From NCBI GenBank assembly GCA_023388055.1, contig JAEWGW010000025.1:62001-126000 (forward strand): DNA of 64,000 nucleotides, written 5' to 3'. Below the pieces are notes generated by a model. It saw only the letters and a program-made list of their open reading frames with translations. It was not told the origin of the DNA and searched no databases. How positions within the stretch are numbered: the stretch's first letter is position 1; every line of letters begins with the position of its first letter. Both the position numbers and the translations under genes were made by a program. The DNA is from Bacillota bacterium (lineage in GTDB: Bacteria; Bacillota; Bacilli; Paenibacillales; NBRC-103111). Positions 8,359 to 14,411 of this stretch are shown piece after piece.

Positions 8359-8514
8359 ATGGCAGGAAGACCACCCAAACAAGATAAGAAAATACGCGAG
8401 GCCATATACTTTGAACCTGAATTACTAGAGTGGCTTCAAGAAAAAGCAGAGGAGCAAAAGAGCACGGTCAGTGTGATCGTCAACTTGATTGTGGAAAAAG
8501 CGAAGGGGGAGTGA
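8359..8514 (+). CDS. Ribbon-helix-helix (Arc/CopG-like) DNA-binding protein
   Basis: This 51-residue protein starts at an ATG preceded by GAGGAG. The order is a basic N-terminal arm (AGRPPKQDKK), a beta strand (IREAIYFEP), a helix (ELLEWLQEKAEE) and a second helix (SVIVNLIVEKAK). That is the strand-helix-helix layout of Arc/CopG/MetJ repressors. It is probably a dimeric repressor of its own promoter and of the divergent micro-operon through the palindromes just upstream. It is followed four bases later by a 100-residue protein. Confidence 0.7.
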   Translation: MAGRPPKQDKKIREAIYFEPELLEWLQEKAEEQKSTVSVIVNLIVEKAKGE

Positions 8515-8518
8515 GCAT

Positions 8519-8821
8519 ATGAAATTGGATGTGACACTAATTGGTTGTTATTCGAGTGAACAAGGAATAATCGAAAAAGAAAAAGATTTTTTGAGGATGG
8601 GACCGGCAGATTCACCTGAAGAATTTGCTGGGAGGATTGCACGTTCAGTTATTGGAGTAAAGGGCTCAGATTCGATAAAGGTTAAAATCATGACAAGAAG
8701 ATGCAGGCTTGTTTGCACATTCTCATCTGTTGAATCTGAAAATAGGGAATACATTGAAAAGGATATCCTAAGAAAGTTGAACGATATTCAAGAGAAAGAA
8801 GCATCAGCTTCATCCAGGTAA
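8519..8821 (+). CDS. Phage protein of unknown function (100 aa)
   Basis: The ATG at 8519 follows GGGGGAGTG and sits four bases after the regulator's stop, so the two form an operon. The sequence looks like an alpha/beta ferredoxin-like small domain (KLDVTLIGCY, then a helix, then IKVKIMTRRCRLVCTFSS). No catalytic motif is seen. It ends just before a strong terminator. Confidence 0.55.
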   Translation: MKLDVTLIGCYSSEQGIIEKEKDFLRMGPADSPEEFAGRIARSVIGVKGSDSIKVKIMTRRCRLVCTFSSVESENREYIEKDILRKLNDIQEKEASASSR

Positions 8822-8840
8822 CGGGGGATCTTGATACAAA

Positions 8841-8882
8841 CAAAAGAGCAGTGAGGGATTTACTCCTCCTGCTCTTTTGTTT
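8841..8882. terminator. Bidirectional-looking terminator
   Basis: CAAAAGAGCAG pairs with CTGCTCTTTTG around a 17-base loop, followed by TTTTCC. The A-run on the left would also serve leftward transcripts. It ends the regulator operon. Confidence 0.7.
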
Positions 8883-8963
8883 TCCAGTAAAAATCCATTG
8901 CATAAGAACGCATATTCGTGTTTATAATAAGAACATAGGTTCTCTTTTATGGGAGGGATTATT

Positions 8964-9338
8964 ATGAGTGCCGTCACCAATATGCCAACCACTGAGGACA
9001 TCACCCTTGTGCGGGACAAAGCAGTTTTAAATAACCTGGTTATCGTTGTAGAGCGTAACCTGCAGGAGATTAAGGGCAGCTCCTACCTGTTTACCAAGTT
9101 GTATATCGCTGTCACGCAGCTGATCCTCAATCGGATTAATGCCGATCTGCGTCTGATCCACCAGGATATGCGGCAGCGGAAAATCAAAATTACAGCTGAA
9201 GACCGACAAGACGACATCCTCTATTTTAATTATACGTGCCGCGGTTATCAGGATCGCTTCGGTGTGATGCGGGAGGCTCTGCGGACGGAGATGAGTCTGC
9301 GGCTAGGCTCCTATGTCAAGGTGGTGATCGGGACATGA
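8964..9338 (+). CDS. Phage protein of unknown function (124 aa)
   Basis: The start is the ATG at 8964, with GGGAGG before it. The protein is mainly alpha-helical and rich in Leu, Arg and Asn, with a middle stretch like LILNRINADLRLIHQDM. It might be a DNA- or protein-binding helical bundle. No family is recognised. Its stop overlaps the start of the next gene (ATGATG), which points to translational coupling. Confidence 0.6.
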   Translation: MSAVTNMPTTEDITLVRDKAVLNNLVIVVERNLQEIKGSSYLFTKLYIAVTQLILNRINADLRLIHQDMRQRKIKITAEDRQDDILYFNYTCRGYQDRFGVMREALRTEMSLRLGSYVKVVIGT

Positions 9339-9646
9339 TGCATCTGTCCGATCCGGAGCGCAAACTGCTGGCCATTTTGCGTAATAACTCCACAAGCAAG
9401 CACCGTGTGCCGTCATTGCACCTCCTACAGGCCAAAACGGGCCGGGATGAGGCCGGGCTTCGTAAAGTATTGCAGGGACTGGCAGATAAGGGTTATGTCA
9501 AATGGAGCCCGGAGCAGCCCGTGGATGCTGTGGAGCCCGGAGTTTGTGGAGTTTGTCGTATAAAAAAGAGCAGCCCAGGTGAGCTGCTCATTATCAGTCC
9601 TTTAAAGTATACCTTGTGTTGTTCTGTGGGTTGGTCGTTTGTTTAG
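9335..9646 (+). CDS. Small winged-helix-like protein with a doubtful C-terminus
   Basis: The start overlaps the previous stop. Residues 5-60 look like a winged helix: LLAILRNN, then LHLLQAKTG, then a recognition-type helix DEAGLRKVLQGLADKGYVKW. After residue 65 the sequence becomes Cys-rich and unconvincing, and it runs through the terminator hairpin at 9568-9589 into the opposite-strand gene. A stop exists in another frame at 9561, directly before the hairpin. A frameshift or recent loss of the original stop is therefore likely, and the true product may end near 9560. Confidence 0.45.
   Translation: MMHLSDPERKLLAILRNNSTSKHRVPSLHLLQAKTGRDEAGLRKVLQGLADKGYVKWSPEQPVDAVEPGVCGVCRIKKSSPGELLIISPLKYTLCCSVGWSFV
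9568..9589 (-). terminator. Leftward terminator of the membrane-protein/CPBP unit
   Basis: Read on the minus strand, GAGCAGC pairs with GCTGCTC and is followed by TTTTTT. It lies five bases past the stop of the 102-residue membrane protein. On the plus strand there is no T run. Confidence 0.7.
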
Positions 9647-9902
9647 CTGGTTGCGTTTGGGCAGCTGGCTTTTCTTTTGCCTTAAACTCTTTATTCTTGA
9701 TGATCCAATATAGGAAGATTGCTGTGATGGGAAGAATGGCAAAATAACTGAAGAAAAATCCGAACACGACGCAGGAGACGAGGCCGCTTACCCCCAAATC
9801 GACCCGTTTTTTATACACCCCAATAAGTAAGATGAGGAGCCCAAAAAATAGCCCCAAGATCATACCAGTAAAAAAGCCGAATAACAAATTAGCACCAAGC
9901 AA
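9594..9902 (-). CDS. Membrane protein with two or three TM segments, unknown
   Basis: This 102-residue protein uses a TTG start; a weak GAAGG ribosome binding site precedes it. It has hydrophobic segments at about residues 3-28, 37-60 and 62-72, then a Lys/Gln/Pro-rich cytoplasmic tail (KAAQTQPAKQ-like). It resembles short DUF4190-like or superinfection-exclusion membrane proteins in layout, but no family can be named. It is downstream of and in the same direction as the CPBP protease gene, and ends at a terminator. Confidence 0.55.
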   Translation of the reverse strand: MLGANLLFGFFTGMILGLFFGLLILLIGVYKKRVDLGVSGLVSCVVFGFFFSYFAILPITAIFLYWIIKNKEFKAKEKPAAQTQPAKQTTNPQNNTRYTLKD

Positions 9903-9943
9903 TACCTTCGCCCCCCCGATATCACCTTATTAAGTTGATTTTA

Positions 9944-10627
9944 CTATAATCGGGACTTATTGGCTATAACATTGCTCACGTAGGCAATCCGAGCATCATA
10001 AAACACATGCAGTACCACCGCTGGCCATATGCTGCCTGTCCAAGCGTACAGAAACCAGAACAGCAGCCCATGCAGGCTAATGGAGATCACAGCTCGCCAC
10101 CCCTGCGGAAAGTGACCAACCCCGAACACCACGCCTAGGATCACCGCTGCCCACGGCCAGGAGAAGCCGAAGGGAGGATCCATCAGATACCGCGTCAAGA
10201 ACCCCCGATAAAAGAGCTCCTCCACGATCCCCACAATAACCGCAATGCCGTAAAACATAGCCACCTGCCGACGTCCTCGTGGGAATAGCCAAGCCTTATC
10301 CGCATATACCTCGCGCACCTTATCCCGATATTCCAGATTGGTGTGGATCCGGAAGATGGAGTACCCTTCGATCAGCAATATGTAAGCTAAGTAGACACAT
10401 CCCAGCACGATCAGCCACCAGGGCAGATCCATGGCCGGAGCCTGGATAGAGTCGGAGAGCGGGCGGGAGGCCATCACGAACCAGGCGATCAACCCGTAGA
10501 TGAGATATACGCCACAATAGCAGAGTTCCTTGATCCTCTCCGACGGGTGTTCCCGGAGATACCGGTGCAGATAAAAGGTGGAGACCGGTGCAGCAAAAAT
10601 GATAAGAAGGACGATGATGTGTGTCAG
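9944..10627 (-). CDS. CPBP-family intramembrane metalloprotease (MroQ/Abi-like)
   Basis: The frame contains all CPBP motifs: EELFYR (the glutamate pair and Arg), then FGVGHF with a conserved His, and LHVFYDAR with a second His. In-frame sequence upstream of the first usual start (10492) is clearly transmembrane (HIIVLLIIFAAPVSTFYL), so I extend the gene to a CTG at 10627 with GGAG ten bases before it. That gives 227 residues; no ATG, GTG or TTG is available between that CTG and the upstream in-frame stop. Known members process prenylated proteins, bacteriocins or, for MroQ of Staphylococcus aureus, AgrD. The divergent AgrB/AgrD genes make peptide processing an attractive inference. Confidence 0.75.
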   Translation of the reverse strand: MTHIIVLLIIFAAPVSTFYLHRYLREHPSERIKELCYCGVYLIYGLIAWFVMASRPLSDSIQAPAMDLPWWLIVLGCVYLAYILLIEGYSIFRIHTNLEYRDKVREVYADKAWLFPRGRRQVAMFYGIAVIVGIVEELFYRGFLTRYLMDPPFGFSWPWAAVILGVVFGVGHFPQGWRAVISISLHGLLFWFLYAWTGSIWPAVVLHVFYDARIAYVSNVIANKSRL

Positions 10628-10649
10628 CGGGGATCAGCTCCGGAAAAAG

Positions 10650-10702
10650 TATTACAAAGTAATAAAATAGTTGTGGAACAATTTATTACTTTGTAATATA
10701 AT
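10650..10702. promoter_or_regulatory. Perfect 17-bp inverted repeat and divergent promoter of the agr-like cassette
   Basis: TATTACAAAGTAATAAA (10650-10666) is repeated inverted at 10682-10698 with a 15-base spacer. Each arm itself holds TTAC-AAA-GTAA, so there are two operator sites. The right arm overlaps a perfect TATAAT (10697-10702) that drives the HTH gene. The left arm is placed the same way for the CPBP gene. A repressor bound here would shut both directions. The HTH protein at 10740 is the best candidate. Confidence 0.7.
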
Positions 10703-10739
10703 CTTATCATGATAATTAAGTTTGTGAAAGGAGATTCAT

Positions 10740-10955
10740 ATGAGAAGAAGGCACCCAATTCCACCCCTTTGCGGAGTAACTGAAGTAGCCGAACTTCTCG
10801 GGGTTGCAAAGCAAAATGTTGTGAAAATAAAGGACTTGCCTGAGCCAGCACTATACATAGGTTATAAGAAAAAACGACCTCTTTGGATCGAAAGCGAAAT
10901 CATCGAATTTAACAATTCTCGTAAAGTTCCCGCAAAAACTAAGGAGGATGTCTAA
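10740..10955 (+). CDS. Small MerR/AlpA-like helix-turn-helix protein
   Basis: The 71-residue protein starts at an ATG with AAAGGAG eight bases before. Residues 10-35 form a helix-turn-helix of the MerR/excisionase type (GVTEVAELLGVAKQNVVKI), followed by a wing (ALYIGYKKKRPLWIESEI). It is the first gene of the cassette with the sensor-like protein, AgrB and AgrD, and probably regulates the divergent promoter. Its stop overlaps the next start (TAATG). Confidence 0.75.
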   Translation: MRRRHPIPPLCGVTEVAELLGVAKQNVVKIKDLPEPALYIGYKKKRPLWIESEIIEFNNSRKVPAKTKEDV

Positions 10956-11653
10956 TGCTAGAAATTGTAAGGTTATTATGTACGGTGATTGTACACGCTT
11001 CGTTGATTATGATGACTTTTTCACTATTTAAGATTCCACTAATAAAACACCATAGACAAATTGCTATTCTTGCGATACTTGTTGGTGGTTGCAATTATTT
11101 AATCAGATTTCAATTGGAATCCTCAATGTTCTTGCCTGCATCACTGGTTGTTTTTGTAGTAGCGCTCATGTTCTTAAGGGGGTATCCAATAGCGTATAGT
11201 ATTCTTGTATCTCTGACCGGCTACGCACTGGGATCTTTTATTGACGAACTTATTACATATCAGATCATGATAATTAACGACCTTACGCTGCAAGAACTAC
11301 TGGACTCCAACATCTTCTATCCTCTCTCAAACGCCGCGGCAGCTGTTGCATGTTCACTTGTGGCCTTAGTATTTCGTTGGAGAAATTGGGGGACAAGCTT
11401 TATCGTGAGCCGGTTTCATGGTAAGTTTGCACTCAGAAAGAATAACTATATTTGGGCGGCTATTCTTATTTCAGGGCTTTTGACGGTACAGTTTGGAATA
11501 TCCAGTTCGTTAAAGATTTACAATCTAATAGCACTCGGATTGTTTTGCATTTTTGGTATAATCTATACCTATCGTGAAAATAAGAAAATAATGAAAATAC
11601 GCTTTCCAAACGGCTCAAAAAAGAAGGGGGAATCAAATGGTTTGGGTCGATAA
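10955..11653 (+). CDS. Multi-TM membrane protein resembling a sensor domain without a kinase
   Basis: The product has 232 residues with six or seven predicted transmembrane segments (about 5-24, 35-50, 57-75, 80-98, 120-140, 166-185 and 188-206) and a short basic tail. Length and layout match the N-terminal membrane sensor half of AgrC/GHKL kinases, but there is no histidine box or ATPase domain. It is coupled to the HTH gene before it and overlaps agrB by 17 bases. I infer a peptide receptor or exporter partner that signals without phosphorylation, perhaps through the HTH protein. Other membrane roles remain possible. Confidence 0.6.
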   Translation: MLEIVRLLCTVIVHASLIMMTFSLFKIPLIKHHRQIAILAILVGGCNYLIRFQLESSMFLPASLVVFVVALMFLRGYPIAYSILVSLTGYALGSFIDELITYQIMIINDLTLQELLDSNIFYPLSNAAAAVACSLVALVFRWRNWGTSFIVSRFHGKFALRKNNYIWAAILISGLLTVQFGISSSLKIYNLIALGLFCIFGIIYTYRENKKIMKIRFPNGSKKKGESNGLGR

Positions 11654-12167
11654 AGTTTCGCTTTTTATGGCTAATTACATACATAAAAATGTTGGGAAAA
11701 CACCGGTTAATGTATTAAGATATGCTCTTAATGACCTGATAAACTACATGTTATTTTACTTAAGTGTCGTGCTGGTTGGTACAATATCAGGGCATTTTAG
11801 CGAATCACTGATCGCACCTATTATGTTCTCTCTATTACGAAGATACAGCGGTGGAATACATTTATCTACGAGTAAAAGATGCACTATTGCTTCCGCTTCG
11901 ATGATTTTATTTTCAATATACACTCCTATCAATTATTGGTATAATGGACTTATATTAAATGCTATTTCTTTCATGTTTATTTGCATTTTTGCACCAAGCG
12001 GAAGTCATGCTCCAAAGGAATTACATAACAAGTTTAAGGTTGTCTCGGTTTTGATTGTTTCCGCTAATTTTTTTGTATGCAGTCCTCTGCTCAGTAAGGT
12101 TTTTTTCATCCAGGCTGTAACCACGATTCCGTGGCTACAGGTAGCCCTAAACCGCTATAAAATTTAA
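11637..12167 (+). CDS. agrB: AgrB-family peptide-processing membrane endopeptidase
   Basis: The 176-residue protein starts at an ATG with GGGGGAA before it, inside the previous gene. It holds the AgrB signature RRYSGGIH then six residues and Cys: catalytic His75 and Cys82, the same spacing as in staphylococcal AgrB. Four or more transmembrane segments surround it. AgrB cuts the C-terminal tail of AgrD and forms the thiolactone ring. The tiny agrD gene follows 14 bases downstream. No agrC or agrA is next to it, which is unusual for the family. Confidence 0.9.
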   Translation: MVWVDKVSLFMANYIHKNVGKTPVNVLRYALNDLINYMLFYLSVVLVGTISGHFSESLIAPIMFSLLRRYSGGIHLSTSKRCTIASASMILFSIYTPINYWYNGLILNAISFMFICIFAPSGSHAPKELHNKFKVVSVLIVSANFFVCSPLLSKVFFIQAVTTIPWLQVALNRYKI

Positions 12168-12181
12168 TGGAGGTGATATTG

Positions 12182-12289
12182 TTGTTGAAATTCCTCGATA
12201 AGCTTTTAAATTGGAGAGCTGACCGGATGGCAAAAGGAGATTGCATCGTTTTCTGCCACCGGCCTGAAGTTCCCGAAGAATTGAAATAA
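12182..12289 (+). CDS. agrD: AgrD-like cyclic-peptide pheromone precursor
   Basis: This is a 35-residue product from a TTG start (a second TTG follows directly); GGAGGTGATA precedes it. It has the three AgrD parts: an amphipathic N-terminal helix (KFLDKLLNWRADRM), a Cys-containing core (GDCIVFC), and the conserved acidic tail RPEVPEELK, close to the staphylococcal EVPKEL tail. Aligning the tails places the AgrB cut after Cys25, so the predicted ring is C-I-V-F-C. It lies directly after agrB. A C-terminal Cys in the ring would be uncommon. Confidence 0.85.
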   Translation: MLKFLDKLLNWRADRMAKGDCIVFCHRPEVPEELK

Positions 12290-12292
12290 ATG

Positions 12293-12332
12293 AAACGGGC
12301 TCCCTTTTTGTGAGGGGGCCCGTTTATTCATT
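12293..12332. terminator. Bidirectional terminator after agrD
   Basis: AAACGGGCTCCC pairs with GGGGGCCCGTTT around a TTTTTGTGA loop. It starts four bases after the agrD stop and also ends the leftward ImmA-like gene. Confidence 0.75.
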
Positions 12333-12696
12333 GTGCTTGTATGGAACCTTCTAAATTTCTTAACAGAGACTTGATTTCGAAAAACACTTTTGAATGAAAC
12401 CGGCGCATTTCCTTCTCTAGAGTTTCTCGCTTTAATACATACCAGATCCCTTCATGTGAAAGATGATGAGCAATGAGCATAATCAAGGCCTTCTCTTGCT
12501 GCTCCAAACTCATGGATGAATTCAAAACAATAGCAGTCGTTGCTGAAGAAGGACTAAGATAAATGCCGCTAATGCAATCTTCCAGATCGGTTATTCCGTC
12601 TACTTCAATACCCAAATGAACTGCCAACTGTGACGGACAACGTTCGCCTATTAGTTCGTATAATTCTTCCATCCGACGCTGGACTTCTCCGTTCAC
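12328..12696 (-). CDS. ImmA/IrrE-like protein with altered zinc motif
   Basis: I place the start at a GTG (12696) preceded by GGGAGAG, giving 122 residues; the longer frame upstream is unlikely because it crosses the divergent promoter and the start of the XRE gene. The ImmA pattern is visible: a helical N-terminus, GIYLSPS, IVLNSSMSLEQQEKA, then LIAHHLSHEG where HExxH is expected. The Glu is replaced by His78, so the motif reads H77-H-L-S-H81. Intact ImmA proteins cut their partner repressor on induction. Here catalysis may be lost. The partner would be the divergent XRE protein. Confidence 0.65.
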   Translation of the reverse strand: MNGEVQRRMEELYELIGERCPSQLAVHLGIEVDGITDLEDCISGIYLSPSSATTAIVLNSSMSLEQQEKALIMLIAHHLSHEGIWYVLKRETLEKEMRRFHSKVFFEIKSLLRNLEGSIQAQ

Positions 12697-12781
12697 ATTC
12701 TCACTCTCCCCAAAAGTTTTAAAATCGTTTAAAATTTGATAGGATGGATACAGAATCTCAATAAAGCATTGGAGGCAGCTC

Positions 12782-13033
12782 GTGGGGAGATATATTCTCG
12801 GCGACTGTCGTTTAACCGAGCTCATGCTCGAAGCCAATATTACTACGCAAGAGTTAGCGGACAAAACAGGATACACCAAGCAAGAAATATCCAATTGGGC
12901 CAACATGGTAAAGAAATCGATGGCGTTGGCTACGGCTATTTCTATGGCTGAAGCAATTGGATGTAATATCCGCGACTTGTATGTATTGGTTCCCAAAAGA
13001 GCGTCAGAGCCGAGGGAAAAACGACGGCACTAA
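12782..13033 (+). CDS. XRE-family HTH regulator
   Basis: The gene has a GTG start with GGAGG before it and encodes 83 residues. Residues 12-70 form a Cro/CI-type helix-turn-helix (LTELMLEANITTQELADKTG, then QEISNWANM). The C-terminus is basic. It is divergent from the ImmA-like gene, with an AT-rich spacer holding TTTTAAAATCGTTTAAAA. It is a second XRE regulator besides the main repressor at 13270. Confidence 0.75.
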   Translation: MGRYILGDCRLTELMLEANITTQELADKTGYTKQEISNWANMVKKSMALATAISMAEAIGCNIRDLYVLVPKRASEPREKRRH

Positions 13034-13269
13034 CGGATAAACGATCTTGGTTTATCCTAGCCGATAGTAAACTCCGGAGTTTACTTGAGATTCCACGGGT
13101 ACCGCCACAGGCGGATAATCCTCCTGTATTATAGACAGCACCAGCAATTCAGATGTAACGGACCATTTTGTGTACAATTTGTGACTATAAATGGGATAAT
13201 GTTACATGGGTGTTATTAGAATAACATCTATCTCATAATAAATTTGTCGAAACAAGGTGGAGATGTAAA
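13034..13269. promoter_or_regulatory. Non-coding spacer with three palindromes
   Basis: No gene longer than a few codons is seen. GGATAAAC ... GTTTATCC (13035-13057) could be a weak terminator. GTAAACTCCGGAGTTTAC (about 13066-13083) is a perfect palindrome. TGTTATTAGAATAACA (about 13211-13226) is another, downstream of promoter-like TATAAAT and GATAAT boxes. A good ribosome binding site then precedes ATG-TAA, a start followed at once by a stop (13262-13267). The function of the spacer is unknown. Confidence 0.4.
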
Positions 13270-13659
13270 TTATTTCTTCCCGTTTTGATTATTCTTTGCA
13301 AACAGGTATTCGAAGAAGTGCAGGCCACTTTCAAGTTTTGCCTCATCTGTACTGCCAGCCTCGCGCAAAAGCGTCTCAACTTTTATCAGGAAATCCTTCC
13401 TCTTTTGATTATCCTCTCCCGTTAACCCTTCAACATTGGAATACATTTCATACGGAGCGTCAGTACGCCCCAAAAGATAATCAACCGAAACTTTCAAAAC
13501 ATCGGCAAGCTGACTCAAACGCTCCGGCGGCGGAGCTGCTTTTCCGGTTTCATAAGTGGAATATGCCGCGCGGGTAATACCAAGTGCTTCTGCAATTTCA
13601 TCCTGTTGTAGGCCACGTTTAACACGGGTTTCTTTAATTCGCTCACTCAAAATGGACAC
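13270..13659 (-). CDS. XRE-family phage repressor (CI-like)
   Basis: The start is a GTG at 13659 with GAGGAG before it; the frame upstream runs through the operator and is not used. The 129-residue protein has an N-terminal helix-turn-helix at residues 4-60 (RIKETRVKRGLQQDEIAEAL, then AAYSTYETGKAAPPPERL, and VSVDYLLGRTD, a very typical Xre ending). A helical C-terminal domain follows, probably for multimerisation. It is divergent from a Cro-like gene across matching operators, so it is the likely main lysogeny repressor. Confidence 0.85.
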   Translation of the reverse strand: MSILSERIKETRVKRGLQQDEIAEALGITRAAYSTYETGKAAPPPERLSQLADVLKVSVDYLLGRTDAPYEMYSNVEGLTGEDNQKRKDFLIKVETLLREAGSTDEAKLESGLHFFEYLFAKNNQNGKK

Positions 13660-13686
13660 GGTAACACTCCTCACCCTAAAAATAAT

Positions 13687-13738
13687 AATAATATTTGCGC
13701 AAAAATGTATTGCGCAAATATTATTCAAGTGTTATATT
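13687..13738. promoter_or_regulatory. Lysogeny switch operator and early promoter
   Basis: AATAATATTTGCGCAA (13687-13702) is repeated perfectly inverted at 13710-13725 with a seven-base spacer. The right arm supplies TTGCGC as a -35 element, 17 bases before TATATT (13733-13738), so a bound repressor would block the rightward early promoter. A related half-site lies at 14101-14123. Confidence 0.75.
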
Positions 13739-13773
13739 CAGTTTACAGAAATACGGAAGGTGGTGAAACACAC

Positions 13774-14073
13774 ATGACAAGGCCAAACACCGGAAGAAAA
13801 ACAACTGTTTCCTCTCGCATTCCCAAGAAGAGGTATAAAGTTGTTGAACTCAGGCATCAAATCGCCGGTACTCAAAAGCGAATGGCATTTGATTTGAATA
13901 TGACTGAGTGGTCTATTCGGCGGATCGAATCTGGCCAAGGCGACCCAAGTTTTATGGTGGCTTTCGTTATTGCAGAATACCTGGGGAGTAGCGTATATGA
14001 ACTATTTCCTGATGTGGTCGAAGAAGCAAAGAATTATCTGAACAATTGTCTGGCTCCATTGCATGTCCGATGA
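13774..14073 (+). CDS. Cro-like HTH regulator
   Basis: The ATG at 13774 follows GGAAGGTGGTG. The 99-residue protein begins with a basic arm, then an XRE-type helix-turn-helix (VVELRHQIAGTQKRMAFDLN, MTEWSIRRIESGQGDPSF). This version has a KRMAFDL-WSIRRIESG pattern like the ImmR/HTH_3 regulators of Bacillota phages. It is the first gene of the rightward early transcript, opposite the repressor, which is the usual place of Cro. Confidence 0.75.
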   Translation: MTRPNTGRKTTVSSRIPKKRYKVVELRHQIAGTQKRMAFDLNMTEWSIRRIESGQGDPSFMVAFVIAEYLGSSVYELFPDVVEEAKNYLNNCLAPLHVR

Positions 14074-14100
14074 AAGTATTTCTTTCAAGATCAGTATACT

Positions 14101-14123
14101 ACGCAAATATTATTAGCGCAATA
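14101..14123. promoter_or_regulatory. Third copy of the lysogeny operator
   Basis: ACGCAAATATTATTAGCGCAA repeats 13 bases of the right operator arm (CGCAAATATTATT) followed by a second AGCGCAAT-like half. It lies just after the Cro-like gene and may let the repressor control the following early genes. Confidence 0.5.
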
Positions 14124-14243
14124 CAGAACATTTATTCGTAAAACTCATTGTTTTTCCGATGGAGTTATCTTCAGTATGCCCACAATGAAAATAATATTTT
14201 CATAACAGAGGGAAAATCGAACATTATTTTCTGGAGGGGTAGC

Positions 14244-14411
14244 ATGAACAGCTATATCAAAGAATTATGCGGCGCTCTCAAAACTGCAATGAATCAGCTC
14301 GGTTGTGAAGCTCCTTCTCGTCAGGAAATCATTCAAATGATATTTGAGGAGGATGATGACCATGATCGTGAAGATCAACGGCCAGGAGACGATCCAGGCC
14401 AAACGAATTGA
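14244..14411 (+). CDS. 55-residue acidic phage protein, unknown
   Basis: The ATG at 14244 follows CTGGAGGGG. The first 35 residues are helical (YIKELCGALKTAMNQLG, then SRQEIIQMIFEE). The rest is a run of Asp/Glu/Arg. Its 3' end overlaps the start of the next small gene in another frame. No family is recognised. Confidence 0.55.
   Translation: MNSYIKELCGALKTAMNQLGCEAPSRQEIIQMIFEEDDDHDREDQRPGDDPGQTN

Noticed and set aside
12696..12996. Upstream 100-residue extension of the ImmA-like frame
   Set aside because: It crosses the divergent promoter and lies opposite the XRE gene; the GTG at 12696 has a good ribosome binding site.
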